NCBI GenBank assembly: GCA_024686055.1
Contig: JAIBDV010000085.1
Location: forward strand, 1 to 9,464
Source: Neptuniibacter sp.
GTDB taxonomy: Bacteria > Pseudomonadota > Gammaproteobacteria > Pseudomonadales > Balneatricaceae
DNA length: 9,464 bases
Reading direction: 5' to 3'
Below, piece after piece: positions 1 to 5,306 of the stretch. Each line of letters opens with the position of its first letter. The stretch's first letter is position 1. The notes below the pieces were generated by a model, which made no database searches, had not been told where the DNA came from, and was given only the letters and a program-made list of their open reading frames with translations. The translations under genes were made by a program, and so were the position numbers.

Positions 1-1
1 A

Positions 2-895
2 CAGAGCGAGAGCGACCTCTCTCAAACTATCAGTGGTAACTATAAAGGTGCACTTGAGGTGCTCAAGGACTCACTGAACCTGAGTGTTGAAAACACCCGT
101 AATACTGTGTCACAGATCCGTCAGTCTGCCGATCAGGTGGCAGGGTCAGCCAGTAAAGTTGCTACTGGCAGCGCTAACCTGTCTGACCGTACCCAGAGTC
201 AGGCCGCCGCGCTGGAGGAGACTGCGGCGAGTACCGAGGAGATGGCCGCGACGGTTAAACAGAATGCGGAAAACTCCACCAGTGCCAGTACCATCGCTGA
301 AACTGCGCGGGTTAAAGCGGAAGAGGGTAGCGATATTATGCGCGAAGCCCTGAGTGCGATGCGTGAAATGCAGTCTTCCAGCAAAGAGATTGAAGAGATT
401 ACTGGCCTGATTGACTCCATCGCCTTCCAGACCAATTTGCTGGCATTGAATGCTGCCGTCGAAGCGGCGCGGGCGGGTGAGAATGGTCGAGGCTTTGCCG
501 TAGTCGCCAGTGAAGTTCGAGTGCTGGCGCAGAAATCTGCGGAATCGGCGCGAAAAATCAATGATTTGATCAGCAACTCTGTCGCTAAAATCGATGCGGG
601 TACTCAGCAGGTGATGAGCTCAAGTGAATCACTGGAGCAGATTACCGGTCAGATTAATGCGGTGGCTGAACGGGTAGCTGAGATCACCTCGGCCAGTCAG
701 GAGCAGTCACAGGGGATTAGTTCACTGACGGCTGCGATTAACTCGATGGATAGTAACACCCAGAAAAACGCCCAGATGGTGGATGAAACCAGTGCTGCGG
801 CTAATCAGTTGAATGAGCTGGCGACTTCGTTGCAGCAGCAGATGTCACGATTCAAGTTGCAGCACAGCAATAAGGACCCTGCATTGATGGGGTAA
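2..895 (+). CDS. Methyl-accepting chemotaxis protein, C-terminal signalling part (5' end outside window)
   Basis: The reading frame is open from base 2, so the visible 297 residues are the C-terminal part of a longer receptor. Its sensor domain, membrane helices and most of its HAMP domain lie to the left. The first 20-30 residues resemble the end of HAMP (DLSQTISGNYKG). A long coiled coil follows, with a methylation-type helix (AAALEETAASTEEMAATVKQ). The highly conserved hairpin tip that binds CheA and CheW is present (IAFQTNLLALNAAVEAARAG, then GRGFAVVASEVR). Such receptors control CheA autophosphorylation at the cytoplasmic face of the membrane and so flagellar behaviour. The C-terminus (SRFKLQHSNKDPALMG) lacks an NWETF-type CheR/CheB tether, so adaptation would not use that docking site. 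The ligand is unknown because the sensor is missing. No che or fla gene is nearby, which is usual for scattered receptor genes. The Met-like GTG at 59 lies inside the conserved frame and is not the real start. Confidence 0.95.
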   Translation, partial: QSESDLSQTISGNYKGALEVLKDSLNLSVENTRNTVSQIRQSADQVAGSASKVATGSANLSDRTQSQAAALEETAASTEEMAATVKQNAENSTSASTIAETARVKAEEGSDIMREALSAMREMQSSSKEIEEITGLIDSIAFQTNLLALNAAVEAARAGENGRGFAVVASEVRVLAQKSAESARKINDLISNSVAKIDAGTQQVMSSSESLEQITGQINAVAERVAEITSASQEQSQGISSLTAAINSMDSNTQKNAQMVDETSAAANQLNELATSLQQQMSRFKLQHSNKDPALMG

Positions 896-923
896 GCGGA
901 CCGATCGAAATGTGCTCAGTTTT

Positions 924-949
924 GCCTCACCCCAGGGTGAGGCTTTTTT
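924..949 (+). terminator. Rho-independent terminator of the chemoreceptor gene
   Basis: A perfect 8-bp GC-rich stem (GCCTCACC at 924-931 and GGTGAGGC at 936-943) with a 4-nt loop is followed directly by six T (944-949). It starts 28 bases after the chemoreceptor stop codon. No comparable T-run follows the stem on the other strand, so it should act mainly on + strand transcripts and not on the convergent transporter gene. Confidence 0.9.
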
Positions 950-979
950 CATTTAGTGCTCTGTAACCGGTGATGGTGT

Positions 980-2314
980 TTAAAGTATCAGCCAGGCACC
1001 GGTGCCGATCAGTGTCACCATACAGGCATGCATGGTGGCTCCGGCGCGCATCATCTGTTTTTGCTGCAGATAGCCGGAGCCAAAAACAATGGCGTTGGGC
1101 GGTGTGGCAACGGGCAGCATAAAGGCACAGGAGGCCGCAATGGCAATCAGTGCAGCTAATACCGGGGCTGGTAGCCCCATGGCATCGGCAATGGAGACAA
1201 ACACCGGCACCAGCAGGGCGCTACTGGCAGTATTACTGGTGACCTCCGTCAGCATTACCACAAACAGTGTTACGGCCAATAAAAACAGCAATAACGGTGC
1301 CCCTTGCAGCAAATCCGTAATGGCCTGAGCCAGGAACACACTGGTGCCGGTCGCTTTGAGCATCGCAGACAGGGTCAGGCCGCCGCCAAACAGCATTAAC
1401 ACACCCCAGTCGGTCGAGTTCTGAATGTTGGTCCATTGGGTCAATCGCATACCGCATAGCAGCAAGACGGCGCTCAGTGCGACCAGAGAGTCAAAACCTT
1501 TATCTACGCCGACGAAGCCCGCCAGAGGTTTGCTGAATAACCAGCAGGCAACCGTCAGCACAAACACCAGTAGCGTCAGCCATTGTTGCAAAGTCATCGC
1601 GCCAGGTGCTGCAGGCAGTTCAATCCGGGTATCGAGCTGGGGTTTGAATAGCAGCCGCAAAATCAGCAGTGCCAGTGGCAGCACCACCAGTACAATCGGA
1701 ATGCCAAAGCGGGCCCAGTCAGCAAAGCTGAATCCTACCGCTGCGGCTGCAATGACATTAGGTGGACTGCCGACCAGCGTGCCGATACCACCAATGTTGG
1801 CACTATAAGCAATCCCCAGCAGTACAAACCAGTAGGTCCGCGGCTGTTCTTCATAGCGAATATGACTGAGCATACCCAGTGCCAGTGGCAGCATCATCGC
1901 GGCTGTGGCGGTATTGGAGATCCACATCGACAAAAAACCGGTGGTCAGAAACAGCAGGGTACAGGCGTATCCCAGCCGGCCTTTGGCCATACCCAGGACG
2001 ATTCCGGCGATACGTTGATCCAGTTTTTGCTCACGCATGGCAGCGGCGAGTGCAAAGCCGCCCAGGAACAGAAAAATGATCGGATTGGCAAACTGTGAAA
2101 AAGCTTCTTTGACATCAAAGGTGCCGCTGAGCACAGCGAGCAGGGGAACCAGCAATGCGGTGACGCTGACATGAAAGGTTTCCGTCATCCAGAACAGGCC
2201 GATCAGGCAGAGTAAAGCCAGACCAAGCCGGACATCCTGAGCGACCGGTAGCAGGGTATAAATAAGCACTGCAAGCAGCAGTGATAACAGTAGCGATACA
2301 ACAGAGCGGGCCAT
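980..2314 (-). CDS. SLC13/DASS-family sodium:anion (dicarboxylate or sulfate class) transporter
   Basis: A complete 444-residue inner-membrane protein, close to the usual 450-500 of the divalent anion:sodium symporter family. It is almost entirely hydrophobic helices. Both family Ser-Asn-Thr motifs are visible (S133-N134-T135 in WISNTATAAM and S360-N361-T362 in TSNTASSALLVP). In structures of this family these sit at the re-entrant hairpin tips that bind sodium and the carboxylate substrate. GSPPN (182-186) and the C-terminal signature SCAFMLPVATPPNAIV (395-410) match the SLC13 symporter pattern. The internal similarity of the two SNT halves reflects the known inverted repeat. Substrate cannot be fixed from sequence: C4-dicarboxylates are the commonest, with sulfate, tartrate or citrate possible. 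The ATG at 2312-2314 has an AGGGAG ribosome site 5 nt upstream (complement of 2320-2325). The gene stands alone, convergent with the chemoreceptor and divergent from the P460 operon. Confidence 0.92.
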   Translation of the reverse strand: MARSVVSLLLSLLLAVLIYTLLPVAQDVRLGLALLCLIGLFWMTETFHVSVTALLVPLLAVLSGTFDVKEAFSQFANPIIFLFLGGFALAAAMREQKLDQRIAGIVLGMAKGRLGYACTLLFLTTGFLSMWISNTATAAMMLPLALGMLSHIRYEEQPRTYWFVLLGIAYSANIGGIGTLVGSPPNVIAAAAVGFSFADWARFGIPIVLVVLPLALLILRLLFKPQLDTRIELPAAPGAMTLQQWLTLLVFVLTVACWLFSKPLAGFVGVDKGFDSLVALSAVLLLCGMRLTQWTNIQNSTDWGVLMLFGGGLTLSAMLKATGTSVFLAQAITDLLQGAPLLLFLLAVTLFVVMLTEVTSNTASSALLVPVFVSIADAMGLPAPVLAALIAIAASCAFMLPVATPPNAIVFGSGYLQQKQMMRAGATMHACMVTLIGTGAWLIL

Positions 2315-2344
2315 ACTGTCTCCCTGAATGGCACAAAATCGAAT

Positions 2345-2403
2345 GTTACAAAAAATCAGTTACTGACTGAGGGGCGCTATTGTAGACAGACCGGGTTACA
2401 AAA
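2345..2403. repeat. Pair of GTTACAAAA direct repeats, 50 bp apart
   Basis: The 9-mer GTTACAAAA occurs at 2345-2353 and again at 2395-2403, exactly 50 bp start to start. Read on the transporter strand, two TTTTGTAAC copies flank the candidate -10 hexamer at 2379-2384. They could be binding sites for a regulator of the transporter. The function is inferred only from position. Confidence 0.35.
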
Positions 2404-2490
2404 GAGTTGATCCAGCGCGGCGAAAGTGCCGACCAGTCTGGCGGTTTCAGACGAGAGGTTTTCGTTAAGTGGTGGGCAATGGCCTGAATT

Positions 2491-2510
2491 TGCAGAAAAG
2501 TGCAGAAAAA
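2491..2510. repeat. Tandem 10-bp repeat upstream of the P460 operon
   Basis: TGCAGAAAAG (2491-2500) is followed immediately by TGCAGAAAAA (2501-2510), identical at 9 of 10 positions. The period equals about one helical turn. It ends 12 bases before the ECF-like promoter candidate, a position suited to an activator or to A-tract bending. No known factor was recognised. Confidence 0.4.
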
Positions 2511-2522
2511 TCGGCAGCTGAT

Positions 2523-2547
2523 GGAATAAACGGCGAGCTACAGCGTT
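2523..2547 (+). promoter_or_regulatory. Candidate ECF-type promoter for the P460/sigma/anti-sigma operon
   Basis: GGAAT (2523-2527), 17 bases, then GTT (2545-2547) resembles the GGAAC-N16-17-GTT layout recognised by several ECF sigma groups. It would start transcription near 2553-2556, leaving a leader of about 40 nt before the P460 start. ECF genes are often autoregulated, which makes the placement attractive. The -35 has one mismatch and the -10 is short, so chance is a real possibility. A TTTACC at 2546-2551 with TTAATG 17 bases later is a weaker housekeeping alternative. Confidence 0.3.
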
Positions 2548-2594
2548 TACCTGTATAGACGTAACCGATTAATGACGGATAGACAGGACATATA

Positions 2595-3110
2595 ATGCGA
2601 CCCACAACCACACTTTCGACGGCGCTGACACTGCTGAGCCTCCTTTCGGCACCACATCTGCAGGCGGCTGACGTTAAGCCTTCGCCCAATGGTATTGAAT
2701 TGCCTGAGGGCTATAAGGACTGGCCGGTAATTTCGGTGTCCCATCGGGTAGATAACAACACCCTGCGTGCCATCATTGGCAATGAGATAGCGGTTAAAGC
2801 CGCTCGAGAAGGGCAGACAGCGCCCTGGCCAACCGGGACGATTCTGGGCAAACTGGTGTGGAAACAGACCGAAGAAAAATACTGGCCAGCGGCGATATCG
2901 CCGAAAACCTTTGTCCATGCGGAATTTATGCTCAAAGACCCGAAAAAATACACCAACGGAACGGGCTGGGGATGGGCACGCTGGCTGGGAAAGGAACAGA
3001 AGCCATGGAGCGATCAGGCCGACGCGCAGCAAGCGTGCATCAGTTGTCACACCGTTGTGAAGGCGCCGTCGCAGGATTGGGTATTCACCACGCCTGCACC
3101 GCTGCCCTGA
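2595..3110 (+). CDS. Secreted cytochrome P460-family c-type haem protein
   Basis: A 171-residue precursor. Residues 1-24 form a signal peptide with a hydrophobic core (LSTALTLLSLLSAP) and a likely cut after LQA, so the mature protein of about 147 residues is periplasmic. The body matches the cytochrome P460 family: LPEGYKDWPVISVSHR (36-51), NNTLRAIIGNEIAVKAAREG (54-73), WPTGTILGKLVWK (78-90), FVHAEFMLKDPKKY (106-119) and GWGWARWLG (124-132). A single CxxCH haem-c site (C148-I-S-C151-H152) lies near the end, followed by DWVFTTPAPLP. Known members oxidise hydroxylamine with nitric oxide or bind nitric oxide (cytochrome c'-beta). True P460 proteins carry a lysine-haem crosslink. K86 and K90 lie in a plausible stretch, but I cannot assign a crosslinking residue. 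An AGGA site at 2585-2588 sits 6 nt before the ATG. It is the first gene of the sigma/anti-sigma operon. Confidence 0.88.
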   Translation: MRPTTTLSTALTLLSLLSAPHLQAADVKPSPNGIELPEGYKDWPVISVSHRVDNNTLRAIIGNEIAVKAAREGQTAPWPTGTILGKLVWKQTEEKYWPAAISPKTFVHAEFMLKDPKKYTNGTGWGWARWLGKEQKPWSDQADAQQACISCHTVVKAPSQDWVFTTPAPLP

Positions 3111-3111
3111 C

Positions 3112-3648
3112 ATGTTTAACCCATTCCGAAAGCAGAGCCGCGTCCGTGACCAGGTGGTGGAACAGATCCCTCGTCTGCGGCGCTACGCACGGGCGCTCAC
3201 GGGTAATACTGTAGCAGCGGAAGATCTGTTACAGGAGAGCCTGGCCCATGCACTGGAGCGGCTGGGTCAGTGGCAGCCAGATACCGATTTGCGGGCCTGG
3301 CTGTTCACGGTGATGCACAATCTGCATATATCTGAACACCGTCGTTCAGGCCGCCAGCCGGAGCTGTATCCACTTGAATCACTGGCCGAGCCGCTGTTGT
3401 CGGTGGCTGACGCAGAGCAGGATCAGCGACTGGCGGAACTGGAGCGTGCGTTGCAACAACTGACGCTCGAGCAGCGTGAAGTCCTGTTGCTGGTGACCCT
3501 GGAAGGGATGCCTTATCGAACGGTGGCGCAGGTACTGAATATTGCTGAAGGCACGGTGATGTCACGCTTACACCGGGCACGAGAACAGCTACGCAGCGGG
3601 CTGGCCCGTGAGCCAAAACCCGGGCGAATGTTGAGGCGAGTAAAATGA
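3112..3648 (+). CDS. ECF-type RNA polymerase sigma factor
   Basis: A 178-residue protein, the normal size for an extracytoplasmic-function sigma factor. Region 2 spans about residues 19-78, with core-binding and -10 recognition sequence (RLRRYARALTGN, AAEDLLQESLAHALERL, RAWLFTVMHNL). A short linker follows. Region 4 spans about 112-161 (LTLEQREVLLLVTLEGMPYR, then GTVMSRLHRAREQL), whose helix-turn-helix reads the -35 element. No region 3 or extra C-terminal domain is present. The ATG lies one base after the P460 stop codon and has no clear Shine-Dalgarno of its own, so translation is probably coupled to P460. The 3' end overlaps the anti-sigma start by 4 nt. The target promoters are unknown, although the operon's own promoter is the first candidate. 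The exact ECF group is not assigned. Confidence 0.93.
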   Translation: MFNPFRKQSRVRDQVVEQIPRLRRYARALTGNTVAAEDLLQESLAHALERLGQWQPDTDLRAWLFTVMHNLHISEHRRSGRQPELYPLESLAEPLLSVADAEQDQRLAELERALQQLTLEQREVLLLVTLEGMPYRTVAQVLNIAEGTVMSRLHRAREQLRSGLAREPKPGRMLRRVK

Positions 3649-4430
3649 AGACACAAAACCAGCCGGTTACTGAGCATGATCTGCATTCATACGTGGATAA
3701 CCAGCTTGGCGAGCAGCGCCGCAGAGAAGTTGAGCAATGGCTATCGACCCACCCGGTCGATGCTGAACAGGTCCGCGACTGGCAGCAGCAGGTGGTGGAT
3801 ATTCAGCAGCTATATCAGCCGTTAGCGCTGCCGCTTGCCGCCCCCGCCGGGCGCCGTCAGCTGGCTGCTGGCTGGCGTGCAGCGGCGGCGGTGTTATTGA
3901 TGGTGGCAACGGCCAGTGCCGGCTGGCTGGCCAGAGATCTGCAGCTGCAACCGGTGTCGGTGGTACAGCAGCAGCTGACAGCGCCCGCGCAGTATGCCCA
4001 TCAGATGTACGCCTCTGACCCTGGCAGGCCAGTCGAGCTGGGAGCGAACCAGGTTGTGGACTTGCAGCGCTGGGTATCCAGTCGGATGCAACGGCGGATT
4101 GTCGCGCCATCGTTACAGGCCCAGCAGTTCAGTCTGCTCGGTGGCCGGTTACTGCCTTCGACGAATCGGATGGCCGTCCAGTTTATGTATCAGGATGACG
4201 CAGGAGAGCGGGTAACGCTGTATATCCGCCGGGGTGAGTGGCAAGCCAGAACGCAGTTGCCGCCACAACAGCAACAGAGCCTGACAACCTTGAGCTGGAC
4301 TCAGGGCGAGATGGGCTATGCGCTGACCGGTCAGATTGGCGTGACGCGGCTACAGCAACTGGCTGAGCTGGTACAGCAGGAACCCTCATTATCCACGGCC
4401 TTGACGGTGGCTGTACTGGCGCAGCGCTGA
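3645..4430 (+). CDS. Single-pass membrane anti-sigma factor
   Basis: A 261-residue protein whose start overlaps the sigma stop (ATGA), with GAGG at 3633-3636, 8 nt before the ATG. The N-terminal cytoplasmic part (about 1-75) has the anti-sigma fold signature TEHDLHSYVDNQLGEQRRRE (9-28) followed by EVEQWLSTHP, typical of domains that clamp ECF sigma factors. One membrane helix lies at about 77-95 (GWRAAAAVLLMVATASAGWL). The rest, about 165 residues and Gln-rich, would be periplasmic. There is no cysteine in the protein, so the zinc-binding Hx3Cx2C form of the domain is absent and thiol redox sensing is unlikely. Release of sigma could instead follow periplasmic signal detection or regulated proteolysis. 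The role is inferred from sequence style, topology and the overlapping sigma gene. The nature of the signal is not visible. Confidence 0.85.
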   Translation: MKTQNQPVTEHDLHSYVDNQLGEQRRREVEQWLSTHPVDAEQVRDWQQQVVDIQQLYQPLALPLAAPAGRRQLAAGWRAAAAVLLMVATASAGWLARDLQLQPVSVVQQQLTAPAQYAHQMYASDPGRPVELGANQVVDLQRWVSSRMQRRIVAPSLQAQQFSLLGGRLLPSTNRMAVQFMYQDDAGERVTLYIRRGEWQARTQLPPQQQQSLTTLSWTQGEMGYALTGQIGVTRLQQLAELVQQEPSLSTALTVAVLAQR

Positions 4431-4634
4431 TCTGGTGAACGTTGGGTGGAGTACCCGAGCGCGGACCACTGGCCCGTATTGAACCACGCTGTGAATGCAG
4501 GGCAGGGGAGCAGCCTGCTCTGTCAGCGGCAGGGTCTGGCTGGACGCGCTATTTTGTCCTTTTATCCTGCTGAGGCTTTCTTTTGGTTGGCAAAATTTTA
4601 AATTAATATGAATATTGTGGGTAACTTCCGCCGC

Positions 4635-4652
4635 CATTTTTTGCTAAAAATG
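4635..4652. repeat. AT-rich inverted repeat next to the DnaA box
   Basis: CATTTTT (4635-4641), a TGCT loop and AAAAATG (4646-4652) form a perfect 7-bp stem. Its right arm shares two bases with the DnaA-box 9-mer. It lacks a GC-rich stem and a following T-run, so it is not a good terminator. Its role is unknown. Confidence 0.35.
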
Positions 4653-4659
4653 TGGATAA
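4651..4659 (-). promoter_or_regulatory. Perfect consensus DnaA-box sequence
   Basis: TGTGGATAA on the + strand is the exact complement of the high-affinity DnaA box TTATCCACA. The following 30 bases are almost pure A/T. Near matches lie at 4389-4397 (TTATCCACG, inside the anti-sigma gene) and 4928-4936 (TTATCCATG). One perfect 9-mer on either strand is expected about 0.07 times by chance in 9.4 kb of even composition, so it is suggestive but not strong. DnaA binding here has not been shown. Confidence 0.35.
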
Positions 4660-5013
4660 CTTTAATATTGATTTTTATAATTGCCGCCTGGTATAGGCTG
4701 CAGAGTTATTTAGTTTAATTGGCCGTGTTGATAAAACATGCAAATAAAAATGATACTCAAATACTGTGAATACTTTTGTGACTTCACGCCTGCGTTATTC
4801 TCCATACTTCCTTCACATTTTTACACAATCTCTTTGTTAGAGTTTCTGTTTCGAGGTGTCGGCAGTATTTTCAATAAATTTACTTTCCCGACCATCACTA
4901 ATGTTTATTTTTACCTATGGTAAGTATTTATCCATGGCAGGGTAATGCTGATTGAATTATATGAGCCAGGGCGGTTGTCCGGTTTATTTGTCAACCAAAA
5001 GTCTGATGCAATA

Positions 5014-5032
5014 GTGCTTTACCTGGTAGCAC
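5014..5032. repeat. Imperfect hairpin in the AT-rich gap
   Basis: GTGCT (5014-5018) pairs with AGCAC (5028-5032). The inner ACC (5021-5023) can pair with GGT (5025-5027), although that leaves a one-base loop. There is no T-run after it. It could be a protein site or part of an RNA structure. Confidence 0.25.
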
Positions 5033-5104
5033 GAAAGATTATTATAGGTAATATTGAATAAACATTTGCAGAATGAATCAAAATCAATAAAATACTATTA
5101 CTCG

Positions 5105-5132
5105 TGGTCGTAAATGTCATTGATTGGTCGTA
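5105..5132. repeat. TGGTCGTA direct repeat with 20-bp spacing
   Basis: TGGTCGTA occurs at 5105-5112 and 5125-5132, exactly 20 bp apart, about two helical turns. They lie about 175-200 bp upstream of the activator start. Same-face direct octamers in a leader of this kind look like regulator binding sites. No factor was recognised. Confidence 0.35.
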
Positions 5133-5231
5133 TGTATCAGAGATGTTGTCACGGGTTAAGAGTTCTAAATTGTTAGACGGACCCATTTTTCAGTGGTTTT
5201 CAGGTATGAAACTACACGTCAGGCAGAATTT

Positions 5232-5249
5232 AATTAGATCGAACTAATT
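5232..5249. promoter_or_regulatory. 18-bp near-palindrome, probable operator upstream of the activator gene
   Basis: AATTAG-ATCGAA-CTAATT has perfect 6-bp arms and a central TCGA that is itself a palindrome, so 16 of 18 positions are symmetric. It ends 57 bases before the ATG at 5307. Just downstream, TTTATC (5254-5259) and TACTAA (5277-5282) at 17-bp spacing form a weak promoter-like pair. The site would then cover the upstream edge of the promoter, suited to a dimeric regulator, possibly the activator itself. Confidence 0.45.
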
Positions 5250-5295
5250 TAGCTTTATCTGCGGTTGCTGTGTGAATACTAATGCCTAGTGTATC

Positions 5296-5300
5296 AAGGG
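5296..5300 (+). promoter_or_regulatory. Ribosome binding site that fixes the activator start
   Basis: AAGGG ends 6 bases before ATG 5307-5309, normal spacing. An in-frame GTG at 5289 would place this site inside the coding region and has no good site of its own, so the ATG is preferred. Confidence 0.65.
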
Positions 5301-5306
5301 ATAATA

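Larger units (their letters stand above)
2315..2594. promoter_or_regulatory. Divergent intergenic control region between transporter and P460 operon
   Basis: These 280 bases separate two divergently transcribed units, so both promoters should lie here. For the transporter, TACAAT on the - strand (complement of 2379-2384) is a fair -10 hexamer, but no good -35 lies 16-18 bp before it. That suggests an activator-dependent or misidentified promoter. A small inverted repeat, TCAGT-T-ACTGA (2356-2366), lies between that hexamer and the start codon and could be an operator half-pair. The P460 side holds a tandem 10-mer repeat and an ECF-like promoter candidate, listed separately. No small gene is convincing here. 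Confidence 0.5.
4431..5306. other. Long intergenic gap with an AT-rich core, no convincing gene
   Basis: The 876 bases between the anti-sigma gene and the sigma-54-type activator contain no supported gene. The first part (4431-4560) keeps gene-like composition. It has a small hairpin (GAGCA-GCC-TGCTC, 4508-4520) and a weak 4-bp stem with TTTT (4542-4563) that may help end the P460 operon transcript. From about 4570 the composition changes sharply: 4621-5280 has 233 G+C in 660 bases (35%) by hand count, against 50-55% in sampled gene lines. The core holds a DnaA-box 9-mer, several inverted and direct repeats, and only weak promoter-like pairs (for example TTGATA 4728-4733 and GATACT 4752-4757). 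It may be a foreign insertion remnant, a silenced regulatory region or the home of a small RNA. None of these is proven. Confidence 0.6.

Noticed and set aside
2591..2596. TATAAT hexamer
   Set aside because: It overlaps the P460 start codon, so it cannot be that gene's -10 element.
2547..3113. A 188-codon - strand frame opposite P460
   Set aside because: The + strand has signal peptide, family motifs and CxxCH. The - strand product is featureless.
4542..4563. GGAC/GTCC stem followed by TTTT after the anti-sigma gene
   Set aside because: A 4-bp stem with a 10-nt AT-containing loop is too weak to call an intrinsic terminator. It is only mentioned in the gap description.
4738..4923. A 61-codon + strand frame rich in Phe, Ile and Tyr
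   Set aside because: No ribosome site, no recognisable domain, and it lies in AT-rich DNA where such frames arise easily. The composition follows the DNA rather than a protein family.
4935..4949. Sigma-54-like TGGCAGGGTAATGCT
   Set aside because: The spacing between GG and GC is 9 bases, whereas sigma-54 promoters require 10, and this spacing is strict.
5289..5306. GTG start six codons upstream of the activator ATG
   Set aside because: The only good ribosome site (AAGGG, 5296-5300) lies downstream of this GTG and is correctly spaced for ATG 5307.
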